Positions 1 to 10,372 of a DNA stretch of 64,000 bases are shown one piece after another (positions within the stretch are counted from its first letter, which is position 1; each line of letters starts with the position of its first letter). Under the pieces are notes generated by a model. It did no database searches, had not been told where the DNA came from, and was given only the letters and a program-made list of their open reading frames with translations. This DNA comes from Brachypterus glaber (Eukaryota > Arthropoda > Insecta > Coleoptera > Kateretidae): the NCBI GenBank assembly GCA_958510825.1, contig OY294044.1, forward strand, positions 73,172,095 through 73,236,094, read 5' to 3'. The position numbers were made by a program, and so were the translations under genes.

Positions 1-614
1 CCGAAATCCGATACACTCCTTTAGATCAGAGGGTAAGCTTTTTAAAAATAATGTTAATCATTTATTTGTCAGGGACATTGCTACTTGGATTCATCCACCA
101 AAAATTTTAACAAAATCTTTTAATTTGACCAGGTACTAAAAAAAGACTACATAAAAATAATAATCTGGCCCCTTAAAATGTGAAAATGCATCAAAATTCT
201 GTCAAAAAAGCTTGTCTCTTTATTATTTTACCCTTGAAATTTTAACCGATTTAAAAATAAAACAAATTTTTTCAAACTAGCGTAAAAACTGCAAGAAAAC
301 AGAGACAGTTGAGTTTACCAACCCCTAATTCTAGTAAAAAGGAAAAAGCATACGGACGTAGTTAGATCCTAGAAAGAGAAACAACACAGGCAGATAGACA
401 ATGCTTAGCATTAATTAGTATAATCTTCTGGGAAAAAATAGGTGAAAATATGCCTTAATGATTTATACAGGGTGACCCATTTAACAAGAAAATCCTAAAT
501 AACTTTAAAATTAAACATTTTTCGGAAAAATCCTCGGACAGGTCGTTTTTTGTTTTTAAGGCTTTTTTCTTATTTTCAAATAAAAACAAAAATAATGCTC
601 CCTGCAGGAATTTT
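1..614. other. AT-rich sequence without a recognised gene
   Basis: No coding or RNA feature is supported. A lone mariner-like terminus (acagggtgaccc) sits near 468, but I found no matching inverted partner in the window. Confidence 0.5.
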
Positions 615-671
615 AGTAAATACTTGTTTAGTGTTCAGTAACTGTTACTGCACACTAAACAAGTGTTTACT
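615..671. repeat. 57-nt near-perfect hairpin
   Basis: Arms 615-633 and 653-671 pair over 19 positions with one mismatch. The space between them is itself a palindrome (636-642 with 644-650, 7 bp, one-base centre). The whole is a stem of about 27 bp with one internal mismatch. It could be a tiny palindromic MITE remnant or a small-RNA hairpin; the one-base loop argues against an ordinary pre-miRNA. Confidence 0.75.
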
Positions 672-868
672 CGAATACCTATTTTTTTTGCACTTAGCAA
701 TGACCGATTCAAATATATAAATATTAATAGTGTCTGTAGATAGTAAAATAAGATCAAACTTAAAAAAAAACTCAACAATTGGCGGTTGTTTTAAAAACGA
801 TAGGTATAAAATTTTGTAGTTGAAATTTGTGTATTAAATATTTTTTAACAACTACCATTTCAGAGTTG

Positions 869-1025
869 CATTTTGACACACGGCTATGGAAAATATGTGA
901 GGTATGTGGTGCCTCTCACTTGCAGGCATGCACGCCTTATGACGTTTGTGAAAAAAGAGAGCACGCGTGATACCTCCCCCTTTCGTCGGAGCTTTCTTAC
1001 CGTGTGGAAGGCTATATATTATATA
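869..1025 (+). repeat. Dispersed repeat family A, copy 1
   Basis: Shares ordered blocks with 15206-15360 and 20383-20505: a start resembling ggctatggaaaatatg, a middle of gagcRCGcgtgatacctccc, and an end of ccgtgtggaaggctata. The three copies are diverged and lie in the same orientation. Nature unknown; no ORF or TIR was seen. Confidence 0.6.
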
Positions 1026-1061
1026 GTATAATTTGTGTTGTCGTATATTAAAACATAAACC

Positions 1062-1064
<3 letters not shown>

Positions 1065-1115
<51 letters not shown>
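1065..1115. repeat. (TA)n microsatellite
   Basis: About 25 uninterrupted TA units. It gives a spurious IYIYIY peptide on the minus strand, which should not be annotated as protein. Confidence 0.98.
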
Positions 1116-1118
<3 letters not shown>

Positions 1119-1471
1119 AAAAAAAATATATCTAACAGTACATATGGTATAAATATTTGGAGAAATATCCCTTAGTATTTCATGAAAATTTTTTTTGTAC
1201 AAGTAAATCCAATATGGTTTTCTCTAACCTAGCGAAGAGTGAAATTCTTGCCTTTTCAGTTGCTAAATTGGCATACGAAAAAGTCTTAGACTTTGGGATA
1301 AGTCTCTGCGAACTTTACAGATGTACTACAGATTAGACCTGATTTATAAAAAGCTGAACGTTCAATTTTTACTTTCATATTTTAGAAGAATTCTAAAATA
1401 TAATAGTTTTTTATGATACAAGGACCAAACATACTGTTTTCGTCTGTGCATCATACACTTTGCTTTATTCT

Positions 1472-2455
1472 ATTGTAATAATAATAATTACACAGGCCCA
1501 CAAAAAAAATCTGAGTCTTGGATTCCAATATGTTATTCATATGTATTTTTTCCGCTGAAACTGAAACCGCAACCCGTTTAACCCCTACAGGTCAGGATTT
1601 TGACATAAACTCAAAACACTGCCGCAAAACTACCGAAACTGCTAAAATCATCTATGCCATACCACTGTCACCCCCCTATCCCCAAATTGCTAATTCTATA
1701 ACCCCAGAACCCCTTAATCCCCTAACCTCATAATACCATAGCCGCATACCCTCAAAACCCTGTAACCTCATTAATTAGGGAAATCTAGTTTGGGAAAACA
1801 GAACAAATTCTTCAGTTTTTTTTGTGGAACATAGTCATAGGTAAGTAACTCTATAACCCCAAAATCCAAACCTCAAAATCCCTTCACTTCCTAACCCCTT
1901 AATCCCGTTATCCTATTCTGTGGAGAAGTCCGGTTAAAAAAATAATGAAGTAGACCTTGATTCATGACTTCACTCACAAAACTCTTATGATTTCGAGAAC
2001 CGGACCTCTCCACAGAATAAGATGATGGGGTTAAGAGGTTATAATATATGGGGTTACAGAGTGAAGGGGTTAGGAGGTGTGATGGGATTTTTGGGTTATA
2101 CACTTATTCATAACTATGTTCTACAAGAAAATTTCAAGTAATTGTTCTGTTTTCCTGAACCAAATTTTTCTATATAATGAGGTTACGGGGTTTTGAGGTT
2201 ATGGAGTAATGATATTCCGAGGTTAGGGGATTATGGGGTTACGAAATTATAAATTTGGAGGAAGAGGGTGAAAGTGGTATGGAGTAGATGATTTTAGCGA
2301 TTTCAGTAGTTTTTCGAGTGTTTTTTGAGGTTATGTCAAAATCCTGACGTGTAAGGGTTAAACGGGTTGCGGGAAAAAATACATAGGAATATCATATTGG
2401 AATCCAAGACTCACAATTTTTTTTTTTGTGGGCCTGTGTTGTTATTATAATAAAA
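1472..2455. mobile_element. Foldback element of about 1 kb
   Basis: The two halves are inverted copies. The left begins near cacaggcccacaaaaaaa (1491) and the right ends with the complement near 2438. Matching continues inward to a centre near 1965, where ttctgtggagaagtccgg (1917) pairs with ccggacctctccacagaa (2001). The arms are rich in short units of the taacccctta or ggggttatgg type, so one strand of each arm is C-rich. No transposase was seen. It is probably a non-autonomous DNA transposon. No clear target duplication, because the outer flanks (AAT-rich) are also partly complementary. Confidence 0.8.
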
Positions 2456-3000
2456 ATATTTTAATAGGTAAACTTGTACTTTTAATGAAAAAAAGACGAT
2501 TGAGTTCAAATTTTATTAGTTTTAACCCTAAGCTCCAGGCATGGAGTAGATTTTACGCCTGGATAGTATCCAACTAACTGCGGCTTTCCGCCTCTCTGTA
2601 CCTTTCGGACATTCAGTTTAAGCCCTAAATCCGATCGGAGTTGGTATTTTGTACAGTGATTTTTTACTTTATTTCATTTAAAATTAGGCGGCGTAAAAAA
2701 TAAGCCATGTCTGTGCGTACAAAAATAATAAAAACAATAGGGTTTACCAAACAATTTTTTTTTAATTTTTTTTTTTAGAATTTTATGTTTATGTTGTTTA
2801 TTTATGATTAAGTTTTTAATTTTCTCTTATAAATATTTTGTTTTCTTTCGTCTACCAAGTTATTTAAATAAATTTCTCTACCAATTCAAAATTAACAAAA
2901 AATAATATTATAGCACAAATTATTATTATAAATACATAATTTAAATATTATGTTCTATTGCATTTATTATTAAATAATTAAATCTACACAGGATATCTTG
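2456..3000. other. No supported feature
   Basis: AT-rich. A short inverted pair (ccaggc near 2535, gcctgg near 2558) is the only structure I noticed. Confidence 0.5.
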
Positions 3001-3310
3001 AATCAAAGCAAAACGATATTGAACCAAGTCCGACATGGCTTTCGATATGTTCAACGCCATGACTGTCTTGGATCAAGTCCGCCGTGATCTTGGAATTTGA
3101 GGTCCTAGATTTAAGGACATTTCCTTAAATCAAAGCCACTTAAATAATTTATTTAAGATCATATTATCTTAAACCAAGTATGTAATTATCTTGACTTAAG
3201 ATCATATTATCTTTATACAAGATCATATTATCTTGCACCAAGTCTTGGTTTAAGATAATATAATATTGAATGAAGAGAATTATAATCTTGATTCAAGATC
3301 ATATTGACCT
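3001..3310. repeat. Degenerate short-period repeats
   Basis: Variants of aagatcatattatctt recur with irregular spacing (3156, 3201, 3221, 3295), mixed with accaagt. The unit is almost its own reverse complement, so several copies can pair with each other. It looks like a decayed satellite block. Confidence 0.55.
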
Positions 3311-4467
3311 CACAGTTAGGTTCCAGGTTAATAAAATAGTAAATATTTGAAAAAATTTACCACACATGTATGTCGCACGCCTATGAAATATGATACTTTC
3401 TTACTTTGTCAATCGTGTGAAATTTGGTTTCATACTTGGTCGTAGGAAAAAGCACTTGTTTTTGAAGAAAAACTTGTTGCAACGCCATTGCAAAATGGCG
3501 CTTATAGGTATAAATTATTTAATTCTACTTACCCGTGAATTTTTTAAGTAAATTTAAAAATCCCCATCGCTTGAGGGTAACAGATACAAATTCGTGCATT
3601 TTAAAGCAGATGAAAACAATGATAGCATCCACTAAAGGCTCTAGTTGTCTAACTCCAAATTTTTCAAAAATGAGATTTTTATCAAATTTGCTTCATTATC
3701 TGATTACCAACATACTTCAAAAAAAAAAAAAGTTGCATTAAACCAATATCAGCCTCAAAAAATGCAAAAATGTAAATATTTTAAGTCGCTAAGTGTCTAA
3801 CTCCATCATATGATTGTGAGAAAACAATTAAATGAGAACTGTCACTAATGTCAAACTATTTCTCGACAACAGGGGATCCCGTTTCAAATATTTGTTAATT
3901 TACTGTTTGATGATAATTATAATTATTGCCATTAATAATGTATATATATTATGCCTACCTAGTAGTAATATTATATATTAAATTCGTTTAAAAGTTACGG
4001 AGGGGGGACTTTTGTACCACTGTGTGGTCGTAACGTCACGTATATGTAATAATTATATTAATTTATTAATTTTGCAATTTTGGCGAAGGCGCCCCATTCG
4101 ATTAAAATAAAGTAAGTAAAGTACTCTCTATCTCTTATTTACCGTAACTACTCCCTTAACTATTTCCATATTAACCATAGACAAAATGTCTCATTCCACT
4201 CCAAATAGGACCCTAAAAGGGCAATTTTGGACATCGACTTCTTCGATTTTAATCATTTTTGGTATACTTGTTCTACGTATGCTTATTAAGAACTTTATAT
4301 ATATAATTTTCAGATTTTTTTGGCCAATATTTATTAAGTTAGGGCGTTTTGAAATTGGCCAAAATTGCAAAAGTCACTAAAACAGCCTGTTTTTAAACAG
4401 CTCTATCTCAGTAACGCTAAAAGATACAGATTTAAAAAAATATATATTTTAAGCCATTTTGTTGTGT
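3311..4467. other. No recognised gene
   Basis: Short open frames at 3535-3741 and 4186-4380 are low complexity and hydrophobic, with no family resemblance. I treat them as chance. Confidence 0.5.
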
Positions 4468-4504
4468 AAAGAACTTTCACTTTCGGGTTTAGACCGTGTT
4501 AATG

Positions 4505-4562
4505 GATTTTCACTTTCCGACGTTTCGTCTCTTACTACTAGAGACATCTTCAGGGATTAATC
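4505..4562 (-). ncRNA. Hammerhead ribozyme motif of the left PLE copy
   Basis: Read on the minus strand: core CTGAAGA (4553-4547), one extra T, stem II GTCTC/GAGAC, core GAAA (4526-4523), a two-pair stem III (AC/GT) and cleavage position C at 4519. Stem I pairs TCC/GGA and, beyond an internal loop, GATT/AATC. Hammerheads with a minimal stem III are known from PLE termini and are thought to act best as dimers. The extra T before stem II also occurs in the 24.8-kb motif. Confidence 0.8.
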
Positions 4563-4596
4563 TGAAACTAAGTTTCGAATCAACTTGTGTCACTAT

Positions 4597-5247
4597 TTAT
4601 GACGAGTTGTGGTTATTCACCCGTGACGAGGTTTTTCCTATCAAAGACTTCCATATTGCAGGTAAGTGGTAACCAGTGTCCCGATTGATATTGTTAGGAT
4701 GCTTGATGATTTCTATCGATTCCCGTATCTTCCTTGGCATTTTTCTGTTTTCTGTTAATATTTGTTTTGTTTCAGACAAGTTGATTTTATGACCTGTTTC
4801 ATGTACATGTTCGGCTACTGCCGATAAGGAAATTTGTTTCTTTCTTATATTGCGCTCATGCTCTTGAAGTCTTGTAGAAATTTTTCTCTTATTTTCACCT
4901 ATGTAAACCGTACCACAGGAGCAGGGTATTTCATATACGCCTTCTGAACTCAGGGGTATTTTGTCTTTTGTTGAAGTCAAACATTGACCTAATTTTTGGT
5001 TGGACCGAAATATAGGCTTAATATTTGACTTCTTCAAAAGTTTACCTATTTTATCCGTGATACCGCTTACATAGGGAAGTATAACTTGTGTCTGTCTGTC
5101 ATTGTCACTATTGTCCTGTTGTTTGGGTCTGGGATTTCTGTATTTGTATATGGTCTTATTAATGTCTTTTTTGGTATAACCGTTCATGGTCAAGGCTTTG
5201 GTTAGTTTAAGGAGTTCTGTGTCTAGGGAATTCTTGTCTGAAATCAT
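4597..5247 (-). pseudogene. PLE GIY-YIG endonuclease domain (left copy)
   Basis: 216 open codons forming the C-terminal part of the PLE protein. GVYEIPC (GIY half) and TVYIGE (YIG half) are present. They are followed by the arginine helix (KISTRLQEHERNI), a histidine-rich AVAEHVHETGHKI block and a later SETKQIL segment, as in Penelope endonucleases that nick target DNA. A CSC pair sits between GVY and YIG; the right copy has SSC there. The YIG motif is followed by ENKRK here and ETKRK on the right. The methionine at 5247 is internal: in the undamaged protein this stretch is continuous with the RT, from which a one-base loss near 5290 now separates it. Confidence 0.9.
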
Positions 5248-5273
5248 GAAAGCCCTATGAACAAGTGAATTAA

Positions 5274-6272
5274 CTACCGAGCGTTTTGAGAGGGATGGTG
5301 ATGTGAAAATGCGTTTAGGTATCTGTCAGTGTGGGTTTTCTTCCTGTATACCGAGTGTCCTATTGAGCCATTTTCCGTTTTGTAAACCAAAACGTCCAAA
5401 AAGGGAAGTGATCCGTTGTTCTCAATTTCCATCGTAAACCGTATAGATTTATGTTGGGAATTGAGGTGATTTAGAAAACCTTGAAGGCTTTCCATGCCAT
5501 GGGGCCAAATAGCATAGACATCGTCTACGTATCTGCGCCAAATTTTAGGTTTTAATGGAAATGACTCAATAGCTTTTTTCTCGAAGTATTCCATGAAAGC
5601 ATTGGCAGCAGGGGGTGATAATGGGGATCCCATTGCGGCGCCTGTCACTTGTTCATAGAACTCTCCCTGTATCAGAAAATATGTAGATGTCAGACAAACT
5701 TCAAATAATTTACATAACTTAGGGTCAAGATTTCCAGTTGTAAGTAGGTCTCGTATAATATTTATTGTATCGGGAACGGGAACGTTAGTAAATAGAGATT
5801 CTACGTCGAAACTAACCATTATGTCCGAGGGGTCCAGGGTCACTGTCGATAAGGTTTGTACAAAGTGTGTGGAATTTTTTACATAAGACCTCGTTTTTCC
5901 AACTAACTGATTTAATATTTGGGCAAGGTGTTTGNNNNNNNNNNNNNNNNNNNNNNNNNNNNNNNNNNNNNNNNNNNNNNNNNNNNNNNNNNNNNNNNNN
6001 NNNNNNNNNNNNNNNNNNNNNNNNNNNNNNNNNNNNNNNNNNNNNNNNNNNNNNNNNNNNNNNNNNNNNNNNNNNNNNNNNNNNNNNNNNNNNNNNNNNN
6101 NNNNNNNNNNNNNNNNNNNNNNNNNNNNNNNNNNCACTATAGAAATTATTTCGTCTGTTGGTACTGTCCTAGGTGTAATGGCAAAGTTATGTCCTTTGGA
6201 CAGCAAAGAGATCTCACATTCTGTTAAGTTTGTCTTTGACAAATTAACAACAGTTTTTGAATTTACTGCCAA
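5274..6272 (-). pseudogene. PLE reverse transcriptase (left copy, interrupted by gap)
   Basis: Minus-strand frame with the PLE N-terminal region (VVNLSKTNLTECEISLLSKG), then a run of unknown residues from the N gap, then RT motifs: DIMVSFDVESLFTNVPV (motif A with the PLE-typical FDVxSLFT), TGAAMGSPLSPPAANAFM (motif B) and RRYVDDVYAIW (catalytic YVDD). This copy keeps motif B, which the right copy has partly lost. It goes out of frame after SHHHPSQ, where one A is missing from an A run relative to the other copy. The frame opens with TTG at 6272, next to the junction with the right copy, so the true N terminus is not here. Gap length is arbitrary, so protein length is unknown. Confidence 0.92.
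5935..6134. other. Assembly gap of exactly 200 N
   Basis: A round-number placeholder gap. Its left edge (caaacacc on the minus strand) is the same element position at which the right PLE copy starts at 6270. The break therefore falls at an inverted-repeat boundary, and the local assembly may be wrong. Confidence 0.99.
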
Positions 6273-6900
6273 ACACCTTGCCCAAATATTAAATCAGTTA
6301 GTTGGAAAAACGAGGTCTTATGTAAAAAATTCCACACACTTTGTACAAACCTTATCGACAGTGACCCTGGACCCCTCGGACATAATGGTTAGTTTCGACG
6401 TAGAATCTCTATTTACTAACGTTCCCGTTCCCGATACAATAAATATTATACGAGACCTACTTACAACTGGAAATCTTGACCCTAAGTTATGTAAATTATT
6501 TGAAGCTTGTCTGACATCTACATATTTTCTGATACAGGGAGAGTTCTATGAACAAGTATCACCCCCTGCGGCCAATGCTTTCATGGAATACTTCGAGAAA
6601 AAAGCTATTGAGTCATTTCCATTAAAACCTAAAATTTGGCGCAGATACGTAGACGATGTCTATGCTATTTGGCCCCATGGCATGGAAAGCCTTCAAGGTT
6701 TTCTAAATCACCTCAATTCCCAACATAAATCTATACGGTTTATGATGGAAATTGAGAACAACGGATCACTTCCCTTTTTGGACGTTTTGGTTTACAAAAC
6801 GGAAAATGGCTCAATAGGACACTCGGTATACAGGAAGAAAACCCACACTGACAGATACCTAAACGCATTTTCACATCACCATCCCTCTCAAAAACGCTAG
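6268..6900 (+). pseudogene. PLE reverse transcriptase (right copy)
   Basis: Carries FDVESLFTNVPV and RRYVDDVYAIW. A deletion of 27 bases between EQV and SPPAA removes nine residues of motif B that the left copy retains, which should abolish RT activity. The frame ends at a TAG at 6898 where the left copy reads TCG, so this is a nonsense change independent of the left copy's frameshift. The frame left of 6268 is antisense to the left copy and is not part of this protein. Confidence 0.92.
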
Positions 6901-6930
6901 GTAGTTAATTCACTTGTTCATAGGGCTTTC

Positions 6931-7581
6931 ATGATTTCAGACAAGAATTCCCTAGACACAGAACTCCTTAAACTAACCAAAGCCTTGACCATGAACGGTT
7001 ATACCAAAAAAGACAATAATAAGACCATATACAAATACAGAAATCCCAGACCCAAAAAACAGGACAATAGTGACAATGACAGACAGACACAAGTTATACT
7101 TCCCTATGTAAGCGGTATCACGGATAAAATAGGTAAACTTTTGAAGAAGTCAAATATTAAGCCTATATTTCGGTCCAACCAAAAATTAGGTCAATGTTTG
7201 ACTTCAACAAAAGACAAAATACCCCTGAGTTCAGAAGGCGTATATAAAATACCCTCCTCCTGTGGTACGGTTTACATAGGTGAAACTAAGAGAAAAATTT
7301 CTACAAGACTTCAAGAGCATGAGCGCAATATAAGAAAGAAACAAATTTCCTTATCGGCAGTAGCCGAACATGTACATGAAACAGGTCATAAAATCAATTT
7401 GTCTGAAACAAAACAAATATTAACAGAAAACAGAAAAATGCCAAGGAAGATACGGGAATCGATAGAAATCATCAAGCATCCTAACAATATCAATCGGGAC
7501 ACTGGTTACCACTTACCTCCAATATGGAAGTCTTTGATAGGAAAAACCTCGTCACGGGTGAATAACCACAACTCGTCATAA
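6931..7581 (+). pseudogene. PLE GIY-YIG endonuclease domain (right copy)
   Basis: 216 codons, nearly identical to the left copy, with GVYKIPS, TVYIGETKRK, STRLQEHERNI and HVHETGHKI. The first cysteine of the CSC pair is serine here. It is joined to the upstream RT by a short stretch that is in frame once the 6898 stop is ignored. The stop at 7579-7581 is shared with the left copy and is likely the genuine end of the PLE ORF. Confidence 0.9.
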
Positions 7582-7615
7582 ATAGTGACACAAGTTGATT
7601 CGAAACTTAGTTTCA

Positions 7616-7673
7616 GATTAATCCCTGAAGATGTCTCTAGTAGTAAGAGACGAAACGTCGGAAAGTGAAAATC
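7616..7673 (+). ncRNA. Hammerhead ribozyme motif of the right PLE copy
   Basis: 35 nt after the ORF stop. Stem I GATT (7616) and TCC (7622) pair with GGA (7660) and AATC (7670). Core CTGAAGA 7625-7631, stem II GTCTC 7633-7637 with GAGAC 7647-7651, core GAAA 7652-7655, stem III AC/GT, cleavage after C7659. It is identical in plan to 4505-4562. Confidence 0.8.
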
Positions 7674-8084
7674 CATTAACACGGTCTAAACCCGAAAGTG
7701 AAAGTTCTTTATATCTTAATAGCCGTGAAAGCTTAAAATCTAAAACATTTTGTTGTGTTTTAAACATATGTAAAATTTAGTGATTTTGGTGATGGTCACC
7801 AAAGTCGCCAATGTTTGGTGACGATTATCTCAAAATACGCCATCTTTGATTTTTTTAATAAAAAGATATAATAATCTGTAGATCTTTCTCTAACCATGTG
7901 CCAAAATTCATAATGGGACGACCATGGGATGCCTTGAGCAAAATATTAAAGATATAAATGTCAGCCCAATTTCATTTCTCAACCACTTTTTAACGCAGAG
8001 CTACCCTGTATTTTTGAAATGGAAATGCTGATATATTTAATAACTATTTTATATTTCTGCAACATTTTTTACTACGTCTGGTAT

Positions 8085-8885
8085 ACATATATACTAGCAG
8101 TGGACCCGTTATTCGCACGGGAATTTAGTTTTAGGAATTAATCAAACTAACATCAGTTATTTTAATGCAATAATAATAACATAACATAATATGTTTTTGA
8201 AAATCTTAAATTGAGTTTATATACATATGTACTAGTTATGATACCCAATCTTCGCATGGGAAATCTAATTTAAATTTTACTTTCTTCTACTACTAATAAT
8301 TTTTTTAATTTTTTTTTTTTTATTTTCTTGTCGTTTAATATACAAAAAACAATAGTTTACCAATAGAAATCTGTGTCTCGGTCAATCTGTATATCTGTCT
8401 GTCCAAGAAAATTTGTGATCACTATAACTTGAGAACGCTTTGAGCTAAAGACTTCAAGTTTTAAATATAGGTTCCTTATTCAAACAATTCGGCTAGGATT
8501 TTTTTGACCCCCTTAATCCACCTCAATATTTACCAAAAACAATTCCAGCTGAAAACGTTTGGGCTCATTCCATGGCAAATGAAATACAAAATATTCAATT
8601 TTAAACACAGACTTCTTCGATTTGTCTGATTTTTGGCTTATATGGCATACATACGTATGCTATGCATGCTTAATTAAAATTTGCCTTTTTTAGATTCTTT
8701 TGACATTAAACAATGTTTAGAAACATATGGCTAGTTATAATTAATTACTTATTTAAACAAATTATAGAATATTATGAATGTCTAAAACATTCTGTAAAAT
8801 GCAAAAATAATACCTTGCCTAATTTTAATAAAAATCCAATTATTAAAAATTCCGTGCGAAAACCGGGTGTCTTGGCTAGTTATTT
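8085..8885. repeat. Nested repeat ends with TTCGCACGG motif
   Basis: ctagcagtggacccg...ttcgcacgggaattt at 8094-8127 recurs in weaker form at 8231-8262 and, inverted, at 8846-8877. This short block resembles a dispersed motif often seen at insect repeat termini. The outer inverted pair may delimit a nested element of about 790 bp. Confidence 0.5.
8375..8455 (+). repeat. CTGTC/CGATAAC core, copy 1
   Basis: A run of ctgtctgtcc followed by actataacttgagaacgc and a gctaaagacttcaa block. This core recurs at least twelve times in the window in several repeat families. Confidence 0.7.
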
Positions 8886-9475
8886 AAAAAAAAATAATCA
8901 ATTAACTTATAATTACGTTTGCAAAAAAGTTAATTTTAGTTTAAATTTGATTGAGGTAAAGTTAACATACAACGTACATCAAACTGTGGTCATAATATTA
9001 CCAATAAATAAAAATTTGAGTTGCTACTATATTTTTAAAAATTTACCAAAGACGAATATATGGCGGTCCCATTTTGAAATTTGGGTAACTGTTAGAGAAA
9101 TGCCTGTAGTTTAACATATATTTAAAAAAAGAAAATCGAAGATGGCGTATTTTGAGTAAAATGTCACCAAAAATTAGTTACTTTGGTGACTATCACCAAA
9201 ATCACCAAATTTAAATTTACTTTATTCTCACCCAAATAACAAACTAGAAAGATTTTTGACCTCCAGCGCATACTTCTGCGTCCCGATTAAATGCGTCCTC
9301 CATTTGATTCTAAATGTCCAACATAAAGTAAAAATATATATATATTTTCTGTTGGTAACACTGTGTAACATTATTTTCTTTAGTAAGGACAGAAATTTTT
9401 AATTTTAAACAAAATTATAAAAATATTAACCACCCGTTAGTGGTACTATGTGCTTGAGACACACAAGTCTTCAAC

Positions 9476-9700
9476 TTGCTACCATTCAAAGTCTCCAGAT
9501 AAGGAGAGGTATGAGTAGTTGTCTACATCTAGAAATAGATGGCGCACAAGTCTACATCAATCTAATGGCTATATTCCTTTTGCGAGTAAAGTCTAAAAAC
9601 GTTTTCTTAATCAGCGTGCAGAGTTGACTCTTGGTACTGAAGAGGGCCAGCAGCCCGAAACTGTCAGTCTACCAATATCACTCTGTACGATGATTAGAAA
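9476..9700 (+). mobile_element. Hammerhead-bearing repeat, copy 1
   Basis: Shares about 190 bp with 17333-17512 (blocks gttgtctacatctagaaat, atggcgcac, aatctaatgg, cttaatcag). It ends in a well-formed hammerhead. It has no ORF, so it resembles a small non-autonomous ribozyme-carrying retroelement. The first 40 or so bases (cttgctacca...gagtag) are in inverted orientation in the other copy. Confidence 0.7.
9609..9695 (+). ncRNA. Type I hammerhead ribozyme, complete secondary structure
   Basis: Core CTGAAGA 9637-9643; stem II GGGC 9644-9647 with GCCC 9653-9656, loop CAGCA; core GAAA 9657-9660; stem III ACT 9660-9662 with AGT 9666-9668, loop GTC; predicted cleavage after C9669. Stem I: TTGGTA 9631-9636 with TACCAA 9670-9675, an internal loop (TGACTC against TATC), then GTGCAGAGT 9616-9624 with ACTCTGTAC 9680-9688 (one G-U), then AATCAGC 9609-9615 with GATGATT 9689-9695 (one mismatch). 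An internal loop in stem I opposite loop II is the geometry of natural fast hammerheads. The conserved core is intact. Confidence 0.88.
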
Positions 9701-10372
9701 ATAGATTGATGGAATAATAAATTATTTTCTTTGTTAGAGATATGACTTTTCATCTCACTTCAGTATTCAGTAAAAGTTTCTTTTTGTCGTTGTTTTGTCG
9801 CCACAGTTGGTTATATATGTACATATATATGAAAAAAACTAAATAAATATGTTATAGAAAAATTTATTTTTAACAGTAATTTGAAAATAAAAATTTAATT
9901 CTTCGCACACACCTCTATCATGAAACTTAAAGTTAACATAACCTCATTTTTTTATATTTTTGTTTTGTTTAAATATTTTTTTGTTTTCTAGTTAAATGTA
10001 ATTAGATATAAGCTTCTAGTTTTAGGATTAGTCGACTTACAAGACTATCTTTAGATCTCTTGTTAATGATACTTTTTCTCTCATCGATAAAAGATCTAGT
10101 GAAAACTAGGCTTCGAACAATAAAGTTACTTTTGTAAAACTGCATTAGATTGTTTTTTATTAAAGTAAATAAAATACATTGTACAATATTCATGAATTTA
10201 AGAGGTAGTTGTTTAATAGTAGATAGAAAAGGTAGTAATAATGTCAAATAACATATCGAAATAAATTGAAAAATCTACCATAGTAGATATTTTAAAAGAG
10301 TGCAATGTACCTGGTTTCTAAATTCTGGCTTAGTTTAACAGTGTTTAGTTAAAATGTTTTAGGTTTTATCAT
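9701..10372. other. AT-rich, no recognised gene
   Basis: A minus-strand open frame at 10002-10247 has no recognisable domain. Confidence 0.5.

Larger units (their letters stand above)
4468..6272 (-). mobile_element. Penelope-like element, left (minus) copy
   Basis: Retroelement encoding reverse transcriptase plus a C-terminal GIY-YIG endonuclease, the layout of Penelope-like elements. On the minus strand it runs from an N-terminal part (6272-6135), through the assembly gap, RT (to 5274) and endonuclease (5247-4597), into a 3' tail with a hammerhead motif. The outer end, gttcttta in element orientation (near 4470), matches the outer end of the right copy. It ends abruptly at about 6270, where the inverted right copy begins. 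Confidence 0.93.
6268..7714 (+). mobile_element. Penelope-like element, right (plus) copy, 5'-truncated
   Basis: Nearly identical in sequence to the left copy but inverted. It starts at RT residues KHLAQILNQL (6271) and runs through the endonuclease to the shared outer end near 7712. Beyond it, cattttgttgtgt at 7747 resembles cattttgttgtgt at 4456 left of the other copy. This could be a target-site duplication offset by about 35 bp of extra sequence on the right. Confidence 0.92.
7769..9228. mobile_element. TIR element of about 1.46 kb, with nested repeats
   Basis: Terminal inverted repeats of roughly 85 bp: tttagtgattttggtgat (near 7777) to caaaatacgccatcttt (near 7835), with the complements at 9133-9225. 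The short repeat ggtgatggtcacca inside each arm is itself palindromic. The open frame 8713-9114 inside encodes a low-complexity, Asn/Lys/Ile-rich peptide I do not recognise and probably is not a gene. Confidence 0.75.

Noticed and set aside
852..1202. Minus-strand open frame of 116 codons
   Set aside because: Built on a (TA)n microsatellite; the peptide is an IY repeat.
3001..3310. CRISPR array
   Set aside because: Irregular, degenerate units with no spacers, in a eukaryotic AT-rich context.
5932..6270. Plus-strand open frame extending left of 6268 into the N gap
   Set aside because: Antisense to the N-terminal part of the left PLE copy; the N run creates artificial openness.
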